The notes: a model not told the origin generated them from the sequence alone. A DNA stretch of 64,000 nucleotides from an uncultured Bacilli bacterium (GCA_934098485.1 CAKOOH010000002.1:104162-168161); one strand, 5' to 3'. Shown: positions 44,755 through 54,471, counted from the stretch's first letter. A program made the numbers and translations.

Positions 44755-45365
44755 TAATTTATTGAGTGTTCTTGTTTTTTAAAAGGAAGCGTTTTTCTTT
44801 TAATTTCCTCTAAAAAATTAAAGTCTCCCTTCTTTCTTGCATCATTTAAAATAGTTTCTATTAAAATATGTAATTCTAAAAAAGACTGTGGACTATATGT
44901 CATTATTACATAATTTACTAATGAAGCAATTAACTCTCTTATTAATGGTTCTTCTTCCTCTATGTAATTTACAAAATCACTGATATCAATTGCCTTTAAT
45001 AATGACTTGCCATCTTCTCCATAATGAGTGAAAAATGTATCATCTAAATAATTATAATATTGTGCTTTATCTTCTGTATTGCTCTCATTTTTAGAAAAAC
45101 AAAATAAAACTTCACTATTCTCTGCATTTTTTCTTATACAATCATTATAATCTTTTAAAGTCGCTCTAAACATTCTACAATAAAAATCTCTTAACCTTTT
45201 AATAATTTTTTGTTTTTCTACATAATTATCTGTTATTTCATTTTCGTTAATCTTCGCATATGCCTTTTGATATTCATCATATTTAGCGGCAGCAAGTTGT
45301 ACTCTTTTAAATAATTTGCTAGTTCTTTCTAAAATTATTCCTCTTTTTTCTAATAAACTTTCCAT
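44751..45365 (-). CDS. Helical hypothetical protein
   Basis: 204 residues, soluble and highly helical, with a basic N-terminal half (KIIKRLRDFYCRMFRATLKDY) and an acidic middle. No motif recognised. It stands as a single gene between two surface-protein genes with its own terminator. Confidence 0.55.
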   Translation of the reverse strand: MESLLEKRGIILERTSKLFKRVQLAAAKYDEYQKAYAKINENEITDNYVEKQKIIKRLRDFYCRMFRATLKDYNDCIRKNAENSEVLFCFSKNESNTEDKAQYYNYLDDTFFTHYGEDGKSLLKAIDISDFVNYIEEEEPLIRELIASLVNYVIMTYSPQSFLELHILIETILNDARKKGDFNFLEEIKRKTLPFKKQEHSINY

Positions 45366-45416
45366 AAATCCCCCAAATTAGTTGTTAGTATAACATAATA
45401 ATACCTTTTTTTCCAT

Positions 45417-45441
45417 AAAAAAAGCCGGATATACCAGCTTG
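45417..45441 (-). terminator. Terminator of the 45450 surface gene
   Basis: AAGCTGG-TATA-TCCGGCTT on the minus strand followed by TTTTTAT. Confidence 0.7.
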
Positions 45442-45449
45442 GTCATATT

Positions 45450-46277
45450 TTAAATATCTTGAAAAACTTCTTTTTTCTTAGTAACGGCAATTGTAATACC
45501 AGCAATAAGAATTATAGATACAAGTGGAAGTAAATAATCTTCTACACCAGTCTTAACATTTTCATTTGGAGTTGTTGGTTTTTCTGTTGTAGTTGTTGAA
45601 GTAGAAGGTCTTGTATTATTACACAAAATATATTTTTTATCTACAACTACAACCGGTCTAATTCCACATTTAGGACTATTTGTAATACTTGTTATATCTT
45701 TAAGTTCTAAAGTTGCTAAAGTTCCTTTTAAACTTGTATTATTTTCATCTAATGTAACACAATAAACACTATCATTTCCTTCTGAAATACTTGTCCAATA
45801 ATTATAAATATCAGAAGAAACACCATCAAGCTTAATTGGTGCTAAAAACGAATATTTATCAGTAATTTCATATATACCAGCACTATTTTTAGTAATACCT
45901 AATTTTGTTAAATCATCTTTTGATAAAATACTTGCAGTTTCAACTCTCCACTTAGCACCTTCCTTATTAATTGCTTTATTAAGCACTTGGTATGCAATTG
46001 ATTCATTAAAGTTAACAGTTGCATCATGATTATCAGCCGGATTTGATTCATCATAAACTGTACTACTACCATCTAAAATACCATCATATATAAGTGTTAC
46101 AGTTTGATCATTAGGGCCACTATCAGCAATTACATGAAAAGCAACTCCTGGTTCTTCATCATTAATAATTCCAACAGAAACACTATCCCCTACATAAAAA
46201 CTTTCACTTACTGCCATCGCATTTACTCCCGCAGGAATAAGTAATGTAATTAAGAGCATCATCAACATTTTTTTCAT
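45450..46277 (-). CDS. Exported surface protein with C-terminal membrane anchor
   Basis: 275 residues from ATG 46277. The signal peptide ends GVNAMA; a beta-rich domain ends KCGIRPVVVV, a motif similar to GLRPAVSL in the two diversified proteins, so they may share a fold. A Thr/Pro-rich stalk (STSTTTTEKPTTP) follows, then NVKTG, a hydrophobic helix and KKK. NVKTG could be a weak sortase-like signal, or the helix may simply anchor the protein. No GC-rich segment here. Function unknown. Confidence 0.6.
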   Translation of the reverse strand: MKKMLMMLLITLLIPAGVNAMAVSESFYVGDSVSVGIINDEEPGVAFHVIADSGPNDQTVTLIYDGILDGSSTVYDESNPADNHDATVNFNESIAYQVLNKAINKEGAKWRVETASILSKDDLTKLGITKNSAGIYEITDKYSFLAPIKLDGVSSDIYNYWTSISEGNDSVYCVTLDENNTSLKGTLATLELKDITSITNSPKCGIRPVVVVDKKYILCNNTRPSTSTTTTEKPTTPNENVKTGVEDYLLPLVSIILIAGITIAVTKKKEVFQDI

Positions 46278-46411
46278 AAACACACTTCCATCCTTATTAT
46301 TTTACCTTTATTTAAAATAAATATAACACATCTTTATAATTTTAACAATATTTTTTCTTTTAATTTACACACTAATATGATATTATTTATTTAGAATAAA
46401 AGGTGTTTTAA

Positions 46412-47062
46412 ATGAAGAAAAAAATAAATAATACCAGCAGTATTTTAATTATATTTTTAATATTATGCTACACTTTTCAAGGAAAAGTTATTAATATTGC
46501 TCCTAGTTTAAATATTAGTATATCCTTATTATTATATCCTTTAACTTTTATTTTAACCTTAATTATCTATCAAAAACATGGCATTTTAGAAAGTAAAAAA
46601 TCGGTTATCTTATCTGTCCTTTTATTATTTACTTACATTTTAATTTCCAGTTTATTATGTAACATAAGTAGTATCCCAACTGAAAATGCTGTATCTGAAA
46701 GTTTAAGAAATGTTTTTACACCTCAAAATATTACATTATATAATCTCCACATTTATTATCCTAATATTTTAAACTCTTTCTTATTTATTGTTGTATACAC
46801 TTTATCTCATTATATATTTATTGTCTTATATGATGGTATTAAAGATAATTCAAATAAATACATTGGTCTTATTCTTTCTTTATTAATTGCATCTATTCTT
46901 GATCAAATTATGTATTTACCTATAACATGCATTCCTACTTTATTAGATAAAACAATAACTATTACTGAACTTATAAAAATGTTAACCGCGAACTTCATTG
47001 TAATTATCTTTGCCTCAGTCATTATACTTTGTATATCACCTATTATATTAAAAGAAAATTAA
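46412..47062 (+). CDS. Polytopic membrane protein, possibly VUT/YhhQ family transporter
   Basis: 216 residues with six hydrophobic helices. Features such as LLYPLTFILTLIIYQKHG near 40-60 and LIASILDQIMYLPI near 165 resemble the YhhQ/VUT queuosine-precursor transporter pattern, but the match is partial. AAGGTG ribosome site; single gene followed by a shared terminator. Confidence 0.5.
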   Translation: MKKKINNTSSILIIFLILCYTFQGKVINIAPSLNISISLLLYPLTFILTLIIYQKHGILESKKSVILSVLLLFTYILISSLLCNISSIPTENAVSESLRNVFTPQNITLYNLHIYYPNILNSFLFIVVYTLSHYIFIVLYDGIKDNSNKYIGLILSLLIASILDQIMYLPITCIPTLLDKTITITELIKMLTANFIVIIFASVIILCISPIILKEN

Positions 47063-47113
47063 AAATAGACATGAATGATATGCCTCAAAGGATTCATTTT
47101 ATGTCTATTTTTT
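47059..47113. terminator. Bidirectional terminator
   Basis: AAAATAGACATGAAT...ATTCATTTTATGTCTATTTT long hairpin with T-runs on both sides, between converging genes. Confidence 0.8.
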
Positions 47114-47809
47114 TCTTCTTAATTTTAAATTTTTCTTACATTCATCACTTACTCTATATGAATCACTTATTTTTGAAATAGTCTTATTAAGCACAAATTT
47201 ATCTAAATACTTATCGCTTATTAAAACATCAACTAAATCAGGATAAAAAATATACATTTCACATATTAGCCAAGCAAGTGCCATATTTATATAATATTTA
47301 TCGGATTTAACTTTCTTACAAATCTCTATTAACTTTAAGATATACTCATCTGTTATATAATAATTAAGAAGTATTACAAGCGCTAGTCTTACTTGATATT
47401 CATTATTAGTTTTTAACATTTTTAAAACAAAAGGATAAAAGTGACTTCTTTCTTTTTTGATAAGTGTCATGACTTTTACACTTCCATCACAAACTGCCCA
47501 GTCACTTATTTCCTTAGAAAAAAATTCTAAATACTTATCGTAAACATTTATATTTAGAGTATAACCAATAACTAGTCCTAGCATCATAGTTTCTTCAAAA
47601 TACTCGCCTCTACAATAATTAATAAATGATTCTATATCACTTTTACTAATTTCCCTAGCTTTCTTTTTAAGTAAAGGCATCCTTACCCCAATCATTTCTT
47701 TCGCACTTGGTGTAATTCCTTTATTAAACTCCAAATATTTTAAATCTTGTAATTTTTTTAAATCATTTACGTAATTATCGTATTTTTCTTTGGTCCAAAT
47801 ATCTTTCAT
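47105..47809 (-). CDS. DNA alkylation repair protein (AlkC/AlkD HEAT-like)
   Basis: 234 residues from ATG 47809. The pattern GVRMPLLKKKAREISK (about 45-60), EETMMLGLVIGY, DWAVCDGSVK and helical HEAT-like repeats match AlkD-type glycosylases, which excise N3- and N7-alkylated bases without flipping them. A TTG five codons earlier is possible; no good ribosome site is seen for either. Downstream of pnp on the same strand with a 24-bp gap. Confidence 0.8.
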   Translation of the reverse strand: MKDIWTKEKYDNYVNDLKKLQDLKYLEFNKGITPSAKEMIGVRMPLLKKKAREISKSDIESFINYCRGEYFEETMMLGLVIGYTLNINVYDKYLEFFSKEISDWAVCDGSVKVMTLIKKERSHFYPFVLKMLKTNNEYQVRLALVILLNYYITDEYILKLIEICKKVKSDKYYINMALAWLICEMYIFYPDLVDVLISDKYLDKFVLNKTISKISDSYRVSDECKKNLKLRRKK

Positions 47810-47833
47810 TTTTATAAATACCAAAAAAAGTGA

Positions 47834-50035
47834 TTACTCACTTTTTTCTTTCTTTGGTTTTCTAGTCTTTTTTTCTTTCTTTTCTGTAACTTCTTTGGAT
47901 TCTACATCTTTACTAGACTTTGGTAAAGCTTCTTTTCTTGATAAATTTAATCTACCACGATTATCATATCCTAAAGATTTTACAAGAATTTCATCGCCAA
48001 CTTTAACAATATCACTTGGTTTATTAACTCTTTCATTAGCAAGCTGTGATACATGAACAAGTCCTTCAGTTCCTTCCCAAAGTTCTACAAAACAACCAAA
48101 ATCCTCTACTTTTGTAACTTTACCAGTATATACTTTTCCAACTTCTACTTCTCTTACAATATTTTCAATTCTTTCCATTGTTTTTCTGATAACATCTTTA
48201 TCTGTATGATAAACGATTACTCTACCATCATCTTCTAAATCAACTTTAACAGCATCTTTATCATTAACTGTTTTTACACCTTCTGGAGAGCATTCTAAAA
48301 TAATTTTAGTAATCATTTCTCCTCCACGACCAATAACATCTTTAATCTTTTCTGGATTAATCATCATTGTTTCAATTTTAGGAGCATAAGGAGACAATTC
48401 TTTTCTAGGTTCTGGAATAATACTTGTCATTAAATCTAAAATTTGTAATCTTGCTTTTTTCGCTTGTTCTAGAGCTTCTTTTAATATTTTATTTGTAACA
48501 CCTTTAATTTTAATATCCATTTGAAGTGCAGTAATACCTTTTTTAGTACCAGCAACTTTAAAGTCCATATCTCCCATATGATCTTCAATACCTTGAATAT
48601 CCGTAAGAATTGAATATTTTTTACCACTAGTTATAAGTCCCATCGCAATACCCGCAACTGGTGCTTTAATTGGCACGCCAGCCGCCATTAAACTTAAACA
48701 TCCTGCACAAATACTTGCTTGTGATGATGAACCATTACTTTCTAAAATTTCTGATACAACTCTAATTGTATAAGGGAACTCTTCTTCTGAAGGAATAACT
48801 TGTAAAAGTGCTCTTTCACCTAAAGCTCCATGACCTATTTCTCTTCTTCCTGGTGCTCCATATCTACCTGTTTCTCCTACTGAGAAATTAGGAAAATTAT
48901 AATGAAGCATAAATCTCTTAGTATCTTCAAGACCTAAACCATCTAAAATCTGATGTTCTCCAATTGCACCAAGTGTTGTTGTTGCAAGTGCTTGTGTTTG
49001 TCCACGTGTAAATACTGCTGACCCATGAGTTCTAGGAAGTAAATCAATATATGCTGAAAGTGGTCTAATTTCATCTAATGCTCTGCCATCTGGTCTTACA
49101 TGTTTATTAGTAATTAAATCTCTAACAACTTCACCTTCAATCGCATTAACGACTTTAGTTGCAATCTTTTCCATATTTTCATCATCAGGATACTTTTCTG
49201 TAAAATAAGTAATTGTATTTGCTTTTACTTCATCTATTTTTGCATAAGATGCTAACTTATCTTTAATTTGTACAGCAGAAAGCATATCTTTTTCTGCATA
49301 ATCCTTAATTTCTTTTTCAATATTTTTATCAATTTGGGCAAGTTCTATTGCTGTTTTCTCTTTACCTACAACTTCAATAATACTTTCTTGAAATTCACAA
49401 AGCATTTTAACATGTTTTTGTCCAAACATTAAAGCATCAAGCATATCTTTTTCACTAACTTCATGTGCTCCTGCTTCTATCATACAAATATCCTCTTTTG
49501 TTCCCGCTACTGTAACTGTTAATTCGCATTTTTCTAATTGCTCACTAGTTGGATTAATAATAAACTCTTTACCAATCTTTCCTACTATTACTCCTGCTAC
49601 TGGACCATCGAATGGAATGTTTGATATTCCAAGAGCAAGTGATGAACCAAATAATGCTGTCATTTCTGGACTATTGTTAGGATCAACTGACAATATTGTA
49701 TTAATAACTTGTACTTCATTACGGAAGTTTTCATCAAACATAGGTCTAATAGGTCTATCAATTAATCTAGCCGCTAAAGTAGCACTTTCTGATGGTCTAC
49801 CTTCTCTTTTAATAAATCCTCCTGGGATTTTTCCTACTGAATATAATTTTTCATTATAAACAACTGTTAATGGGAAGAAATCTCCTGTTCCCACGGTATC
49901 ACTCATAACAGCCGCGGTTAAAACAACTGTATCACCATATCTAACTAAAACAGCACCATCTGCTTGTTTTGCTAATTCTCCTACTTCAACAGTTATATTT
50001 CTACCTAAAAAATCATAACTAAATTCTTTCTTCAT
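47834..50035 (-). CDS. pnp: Polyribonucleotide nucleotidyltransferase (PNPase)
   Basis: 733 residues, full length. Two RNase PH domains (the second with [18 protein letters not shown] at about 395-412), a KH domain ([13 protein letters not shown]) and an S1 domain ([20 protein letters not shown]), then a Lys-rich tail. It degrades RNA 3' to 5' with phosphate. Downstream of rpsO with an intervening terminator, the classical arrangement. Confidence 0.97.
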   Translation of the reverse strand: MKKEFSYDFLGRNITVEVGELAKQADGAVLVRYGDTVVLTAAVMSDTVGTGDFFPLTVVYNEKLYSVGKIPGGFIKREGRPSESATLAARLIDRPIRPMFDENFRNEVQVINTILSVDPNNSPEMTALFGSSLALGISNIPFDGPVAGVIVGKIGKEFIINPTSEQLEKCELTVTVAGTKEDICMIEAGAHEVSEKDMLDALMFGQKHVKMLCEFQESIIEVVGKEKTAIELAQIDKNIEKEIKDYAEKDMLSAVQIKDKLASYAKIDEVKANTITYFTEKYPDDENMEKIATKVVNAIEGEVVRDLITNKHVRPDGRALDEIRPLSAYIDLLPRTHGSAVFTRGQTQALATTTLGAIGEHQILDGLGLEDTKRFMLHYNFPNFSVGETGRYGAPGRREIGHGALGERALLQVIPSEEEFPYTIRVVSEILESNGSSSQASICAGCLSLMAAGVPIKAPVAGIAMGLITSGKKYSILTDIQGIEDHMGDMDFKVAGTKKGITALQMDIKIKGVTNKILKEALEQAKKARLQILDLMTSIIPEPRKELSPYAPKIETMMINPEKIKDVIGRGGEMITKIILECSPEGVKTVNDKDAVKVDLEDDGRVIVYHTDKDVIRKTMERIENIVREVEVGKVYTGKVTKVEDFGCFVELWEGTEGLVHVSQLANERVNKPSDIVKVGDEILVKSLGYDNRGRLNLSRKEALPKSSKDVESKEVTEKKEKKTRKPKKEKSE

Positions 50036-50060
50036 CTTTTACGCCTTTCATCTAAAAAAT

Positions 50061-50088
50061 AAAAAGACACTAAAAAATTTAGTGCCCT
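50061..50088 (-). terminator. Terminator between rpsO and pnp
   Basis: GCACTAAA/TTTAGTGT hairpin followed by CTTTTTATTTTTT on the minus strand; readthrough would supply pnp. Confidence 0.75.
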
Positions 50089-50357
50089 TATTTTCTTATA
50101 TTTAATTTTTTAATAACATCACGATATTTAACAACATCGTTTTTCTTTAAATAGTCAAGTAAACTTCTTCTTTTACCAATCTTTAAGAATAAACCTCTTT
50201 TAGAATGATAATCATGTTTATTAACTTTTAAATGTTCTGTTAAATTGTTAATTTCATCTGTCAAGATAGCAATTTGTACTGAAGTATCACCAGTATTCTT
50301 TGCATCTTTAGCAAATTCTTTAACACGAGCAGCTTTTTGTTCTTTTGAAACAGCCAT
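50088..50357 (-). CDS. rpsO: Small ribosomal subunit protein uS15
   Basis: 89 residues, standard length. [42 protein letters not shown] match S15 throughout. AAAGGAGGAAA ribosome site. S15 binds 16S rRNA and in many bacteria represses its own translation via the leader. Confidence 0.97.
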   Translation of the reverse strand: MAVSKEQKAARVKEFAKDAKNTGDTSVQIAILTDEINNLTEHLKVNKHDYHSKRGLFLKIGKRRSLLDYLKKNDVVKYRDVIKKLNIRK

Positions 50358-50403
50358 TCTCTTTTCCTCCTTTTCTTTAATTATAATCGGTTAAATTCTA
50401 GCC

Positions 50404-50419
50404 TTATCTCGGAAGATAA
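50404..50419 (-). promoter_or_regulatory. Hairpin in the rpsO leader, candidate S15 autoregulatory site
   Basis: TTATCT-TCCG-AGATAA stem-loop in the roughly 85-nt leader between promoter and ribosome site. Position fits an S15 leader element; specificity is not shown by sequence. Confidence 0.35.
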
Positions 50420-50447
50420 AATAAAACCAAAATAAAACTTCTAGTTC

Positions 50448-50476
50448 ATTATATTATAAACAATCCTAAAAATCAA
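50448..50476 (-). promoter_or_regulatory. rpsO promoter
   Basis: TTGATT (50476-50471), a 17-bp spacer, TATAAT (50453-50448) on the minus strand. Confidence 0.7.
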
Positions 50477-50522
50477 TGAAAAACTATTAAAATAAAAGCA
50501 AAAACACCGATATTCCCTTAAA

Positions 50523-50852
50523 TTATCCTAGTTTATCACCATTACACACTGTTTTATCCAAACTTGCCAAAACAACACCAGCTTTACTATATGTTCCAAG
50601 CACTAATACTTCCGACATAAAATCGGCAATTTGTCTCGGTGGAAAATTAACAACTGCTAAAATCTGTTTCCCAATCAAATCTTCAGGTTTATATAAATCC
50701 GTAATTTGAGCCGATGAATTCTTTATACCAATTTCCTCACCAAAATCAATCTTTAATTGATATGCCGGCTTTTTTGCTTTCGTAAACTCTTTTGCCTCAA
50801 TTATTGTTCCAACTCTTATATCTAATTTTAAAAAATCATCTATTACTGCCAA
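50523..50852 (-). CDS. csaA: CsaA, tRNA-binding-domain export chaperone
   Basis: 109 residues. The OB-fold is highly diagnostic: FLKLDIRVGTIIEAKEF, KIDFGEEIGIKNSSAQIT, and LAVVNFPPRQIADFMSEVLV. Bacillus CsaA is a small chaperone linked to protein export and is related to the C-terminal domain of MetRS. Single gene. Confidence 0.92.
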   Translation of the reverse strand: MAVIDDFLKLDIRVGTIIEAKEFTKAKKPAYQLKIDFGEEIGIKNSSAQITDLYKPEDLIGKQILAVVNFPPRQIADFMSEVLVLGTYSKAGVVLASLDKTVCNGDKLG

Positions 50853-50905
50853 GTTTCTTGTCCTTTCTAAAAAATAATAATTAAAATCACTGCCATATTA
50901 ATACA

Positions 50906-51376
50906 TTATAATTCTAACTGTTTTAACTTTTTATTTAATGTATCTTCATCTAAAGAATTAATATTTCCTAAACTTTTGAAATTATAGTCATATTTACTCT
51001 TTAATTTATTATATGCTTTTTCAATCGTGCTTCCTCCAGATGTACAATATAACACTATTGTTTTACCACTAAAATCATAACTTTCTAAAAAAGTATTAAT
51101 AATTCTTGGAGCTTCATACCACCAAATTGGAAAACCAATATAAATAATATCGTAACTATCAAAGTTTGAAAGATTATTTAAAATTTCTGGTCTATTCATC
51201 TCATCTTGCATTTCCAAAGTTGTACGACTTTCTTTATCCATCCAATCTAGATCTTTTTCAGTATATTCTTTCAAAGGTTTAATTTCAAATACATCACAGT
51301 TTAATATATTTGCTAACTTTTCTCCTGCTCTTTTTGTAATACCTGAGCAAGAAAAATATGTAACTAATCTTTTCAT
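50906..51376 (-). CDS. Flavodoxin
   Basis: 156 residues. The FMN-binding loop is TYFSCSGITKRAGEKLA (phosphate loop) and YIGFPIWWYEAPRII contributes the ring-stacking aromatics. The length fits flavodoxin-4 type proteins, which use an S-x-S-G start. Cysteine in SCSG replaces the more usual Ser/Thr. Probably an electron carrier or small quinone/flavin reductase. Confidence 0.85.
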   Translation of the reverse strand: MKRLVTYFSCSGITKRAGEKLANILNCDVFEIKPLKEYTEKDLDWMDKESRTTLEMQDEMNRPEILNNLSNFDSYDIIYIGFPIWWYEAPRIINTFLESYDFSGKTIVLYCTSGGSTIEKAYNKLKSKYDYNFKSLGNINSLDEDTLNKKLKQLEL

Positions 51377-51510
51377 TATCTTATCACCATTTTTATTATA
51401 TTAAATTTAATTTTAATATTCTAGCAATTTGTAAACCATTTTTATTTTAATTTTATCTTTATTAATCACTAAAAAAATTATATAATTATCCTAATCAAGG
51501 AGGCATAAAA

Positions 51511-51951
51511 ATGTTAAGTTATGAAGGATTATTTTTTGACGACGATACCATAAAGCTGATTAAATCTTTAGAAACTAAAACATTAGAAACTATAAATGAT
51601 GAAATACATTGTACATTTAAATATCATCCTAATGACAATGAAATATTTAATGAATTAGTTGGAAAAACTTACGAAATATATCTCGTTGGATACGGTAATG
51701 ATGATCAAAATAGCGGTTTTGAAATTCAAATCCCTGATGAATTACAAAGATACTATCTTAATGATGACTACAACAAATTAAAAATTCCTCATATAACAGC
51801 ATCTCTCGCCATAAATGCTAAAGCCAATAACACTAAAAATCTCAAATTTAAAAAACTTAAAAATCCCGTGAAAATAATCGGAAAATTTGGCTTTTGGATA
51901 AAAGAAAAAGACAAAGAATATTTATCATTTAAACCTTATAATATTAATTAA
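51511..51951 (+). CDS. Possible 2H phosphoesterase-like protein
   Basis: 146 residues. Two H-x-T motifs, HCTFKY (about 33) and PHITAS (about 93), separated by 60 residues and each in a strand context, fit the 2H phosphoesterase fold (LigT/cyclic phosphodiesterase). No other domain. Strong AAGGAGG site; single gene. The assignment is by motif only. Confidence 0.55.
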   Translation: MLSYEGLFFDDDTIKLIKSLETKTLETINDEIHCTFKYHPNDNEIFNELVGKTYEIYLVGYGNDDQNSGFEIQIPDELQRYYLNDDYNKLKIPHITASLAINAKANNTKNLKFKKLKNPVKIIGKFGFWIKEKDKEYLSFKPYNIN

Positions 51952-51995
51952 AATATTTTATTAACTCATTAAAATTGTGATAATTTCAAAACATT

Positions 51996-52028
51996 TAAAA
52001 ACACAGTATTTTAAAATATTGTGTTTTT
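51996..52028. terminator. Bidirectional terminator
   Basis: AAACACAGTATTTT/AAAATATTGTGTTT hairpin followed by a T-run; flanks converging genes. Confidence 0.8.
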
Positions 52029-52046
52029 TACTTAACAATTATCGTC

Positions 52047-52814
52047 TTAAATTTCTATTCCATAAAAATTCTTAAGAATGTTTTTCTTATTTGGAAATTT
52101 AGTACTCATTAGTTTATTTATAAATTTATCTCTATTATATTTAATTTTTCTTTTTTCAAATTTAATACTTTTTGCTATTTCTATTATAAAATAGCATGTA
52201 TATTCATCTTTTGTACAACCAGCACTTTCCACTATTTCAATATTTGTTAAAGCACCAGTATCTTCAATAAAATCTTCTGATATTCCATCCACTTCATTAA
52301 TATCAAAAGATTGATGAAGATGACCAATAAAATATGTAATAGAATCATTATTATATTTTTTCCATAAATTAACATCATTTCTTAAATTATTTTTCTCAAA
52401 TGGATATATATCTTTTGGATTATTTATTAAATAATAACAAAAAACAAATTTTTTATTTAACTTGGAATTATCATAATTAATATTGGTTTCATAATATAAA
52501 GGACATTTATTAATATAATCTATTTCTTTGTCCATTAAAGATTCTTTAACCAAACCATTGAGTTCTTTTTCTTCTTCTTTTAATGTTGTATCAAAGTCAG
52601 TCCCTTTAAGCAAATATATTTCATTAGATCCCAAAACTGATTTAATATTATTTTCTAAGAGCAAATCTACACATTCTTTTGAATTTGGGCCAATACCTAT
52701 TGTATCGCCTAAACATATAATTTCATCAATTTCTTGAGTTTTCATGTCTTCTAAAATAGATTCCAATGCTTCTAAATTACCATGTATATCAGACATTAAT
52801 GCGATCCTTTTCAT
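52047..52814 (-). CDS. Calcineurin-like metallophosphoesterase (YfcE-type)
   Basis: 255 residues from ATG 52814 (AAAGGAGA 9 bp upstream; a longer frame continues through a structured leader and is spurious). Metal motifs: SDIHGN, CLGDTIGIGPNSKEC, LGSNE (in place of GNHD), and IGHLHQSF. The N-E replacing N-H-D and the C-terminal extension suggest a divergent member. Substrate unknown. Confidence 0.8.
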   Translation of the reverse strand: MKRIALMSDIHGNLEALESILEDMKTQEIDEIICLGDTIGIGPNSKECVDLLLENNIKSVLGSNEIYLLKGTDFDTTLKEEEKELNGLVKESLMDKEIDYINKCPLYYETNINYDNSKLNKKFVFCYYLINNPKDIYPFEKNNLRNDVNLWKKYNNDSITYFIGHLHQSFDINEVDGISEDFIEDTGALTNIEIVESAGCTKDEYTCYFIIEIAKSIKFEKRKIKYNRDKFINKLMSTKFPNKKNILKNFYGIEI

Positions 52815-52841
52815 AATTGATTTCTCCTTTATCATTTTTAA

Positions 52842-52893
52842 AAGCAAGTTAGACGCATCAAACTTGCTCAGGTGTAGTCCGAAGACATTCACC
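52842..52893 (-). promoter_or_regulatory. Structured leader with terminator-like hairpin before the metallophosphoesterase
   Basis: In the transcript: GGTG-AA-TGTC-TTCG-GAC-TA-CACC hairpin (52893-52871) followed by AGCAAGTT...AACTTGCT (52868-52842) and TTTT, then the ribosome site. A TATATT box lies just upstream (52908-52903). The layout is that of a small attenuator or riboswitch; no known class recognised. Confidence 0.45.
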
Positions 52894-53060
52894 GTTATTT
52901 ACAATATAATAACATGCTTTTATTAAATATTTACTTTTTATTATAAATATTTTTAAGATTTATAATAAAAAGTAATTTTACACACACTAATTGATTATGT
53001 CAATTTGAAAGTGTGTTTCTAAATCATCAAAAATTTAGTATAAATAAAGAATATTGCTAA

Positions 53061-53183
53061 TCAAAGTAGTCGTAATATTTCCTTGTTAATAGAATACTTA
53101 CAACAAGCAAATCTACTTATCATATCATTTTTTAAAACTTCCTTTTCAACTTCTAATATTTTTACTTTCTTCATAAAACTCAT
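53061..53183 (-). CDS. Possible 40-residue ORF
   Basis: MSFMKKVKILEVEKEVLKND and a C-terminal half with CC; AAGGAAAG upstream of the ATG. It lies in the gap between the tRNA terminator and the metallophosphoesterase. Coding status uncertain. The remaining sequence 52920-53060 shows only an ACACAC(TTT)/GTGTGT inverted repeat. Confidence 0.3.
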   Translation of the reverse strand: MSFMKKVKILEVEKEVLKNDMISRFACCKYSINKEILRLL

Positions 53184-53198
53184 CACTTTCCTTATAAT

Positions 53199-53225
53199 AA
53201 AAAAACTAGATGGTACCTCTAGTTA
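53199..53225 (-). terminator. Terminator of the tRNA-Thr transcript
   Basis: AACTAGA-GGTACCA-TCTAGTT hairpin on the minus strand followed by a T-run of five or more. Confidence 0.8.
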
Positions 53226-53266
53226 ATATTTATTACTACTCGAAAAGTCCGAGTTTTCTATCATTA

Positions 53267-53342
53267 TGGTGCCGGAAAGAGGACTCGAACCCCCAACCTA
53301 CTGATTACGATTCAGTTGCTCTACCACTTGCGCTATTCCGGC
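53267..53342 (-). tRNA. tRNA-Thr (anticodon CGT)
   Basis: 76 nt with encoded CCA. Acceptor GCCGGAA/TTCCGGC, D-arm GCGCAAGTGGTAGAGC, anticodon stem ACTGA/TCAGT with loop ATCGTAA, T-arm GGGGGTTCGAGTCCTC. The anticodon CGT reads ACG. Confidence 0.93.
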
Positions 53343-53352
53343 ATAAAAAGAA

Positions 53353-53871
53353 TTATTTAGTTTCTTCTTCATTATCTTTTTCATCAAGCATTTTTAAAAT
53401 TTTATTCTGAGTTGCAATTATCTTTTGCATTTCTATATGAAGTTCTTCTAAAATAAGTTCACTTTTTAAATCCGTTTTATAATCATTCGAACTTCTAAGG
53501 CGGTCTTTCTTAGCCTCTCTATTTTGACTCATCATAATAATCGGTGCCTGTAAAGCCGCTATACAGGAAAGTAATAAATTAAGAAGTATAAATGGATAAG
53601 GATCTGCATTTTCTAGTACATAAAGATTAATTAATATCCATATGCCTAAAAAAACAATCATTCCAATAATAAAACCCCAGCTACCCGCTACTTCCGTAAG
53701 CTTATCAGCAACTTTATCTCCAAAAGTTCTATTCGCATCACTTTGTTTATCAACATCAACTGCAATTGGTTCATCAATAAGCATATTAATTAATTCTTCT
53801 TCATCAGTACCATCAAATTGTTTTTTTAAAAGCATTTGTACTATTTCTTTTTTAGTCTTACGTGTATCCAC
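53353..53871 (-). CDS. DUF1003 family membrane protein
   Basis: 172 residues. The family core is clear: FGDKVADKLTEVAGSWGFII followed by two membrane helices and NLLLSCIAALQAPIIMMSQNR. Start chosen at GTG 53871, 6 bp after AGGTGG; earlier in-frame GTG lies in the site. Function of DUF1003 proteins is not established. Possibly cotranscribed with the downstream tRNA. Confidence 0.85.
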   Translation of the reverse strand: MDTRKTKKEIVQMLLKKQFDGTDEEELINMLIDEPIAVDVDKQSDANRTFGDKVADKLTEVAGSWGFIIGMIVFLGIWILINLYVLENADPYPFILLNLLLSCIAALQAPIIMMSQNREAKKDRLRSSNDYKTDLKSELILEELHIEMQKIIATQNKILKMLDEKDNEEETK

Positions 53872-53944
53872 TACTACCACCTATAAAATCATATCATTAA
53901 GTTTAAAATAAGTAAATATGTGCTAAAATAAAAATGTGATTTTT

Positions 53945-54430
53945 ATGAAAGTTATGCATGAATTTAAACCTATTTACGATAATAAATCAAAAATTTTAAT
54001 TTTAGGAACGATGCCTAGTATTAAATCAAGAGCAAATAAATTTTATTTCTCTAATCCCACTAATCGTTTTTTTAAAATAATGGAAACCCTTTTTAACACA
54101 AAATTACTAAGTAACGATGACAAAAAAGCATTCCTTCTAAAAAACAAAATTGCCCTATGGGACGTTTGCAAAGAATGTGATATTCTAGCATCAAGTGATA
54201 GTTCCATAAAAAATATTATCCCTAATGATATAAGTATAATTCTTAAATCATCCCCTATAAAAGCCATTTTTACTACGGGAAAAACGGCTTATAAATTATA
54301 TCAAAAATATATTTTTCCTACTACTAAAATAGAAGCCATTTCTCTTCCTAGCTCGTCAAGTGCTAATGCCAGTTATTCTTTAGATAAATTAATAAATGAA
54401 TATCAAATAATTTTAAAGTTTCTAGAATAA
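53945..54430 (+). CDS. DNA-deoxyinosine glycosylase (uracil-DNA glycosylase superfamily)
   Basis: 161 residues. KILILGTMPSIKSRANKFYF (the G-x-x-P-S motif), NPTNRFFKIMETLF, ALWDVCKECD and the LPSSSSANASYS loop match hypoxanthine-DNA glycosylases that remove deaminated adenine. Start ambiguous: a GTG three codons earlier (53936) is also possible; neither has a clear ribosome site, and a TAAAAT box (53924-53929) suggests a very short leader. Confidence 0.82.
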   Translation: MKVMHEFKPIYDNKSKILILGTMPSIKSRANKFYFSNPTNRFFKIMETLFNTKLLSNDDKKAFLLKNKIALWDVCKECDILASSDSSIKNIIPNDISIILKSSPIKAIFTTGKTAYKLYQKYIFPTTKIEAISLPSSSSANASYSLDKLINEYQIILKFLE

Positions 54431-54471
54431 ATTAAAAAAAATAATTCATAATAATATTGGAGGTAATTATT

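Noticed and set aside
52815..52892. N-terminal extension of the metallophosphoesterase frame
   Set aside because: The residues correspond to the hairpin leader; the ribosome site and family start both point to 52814.
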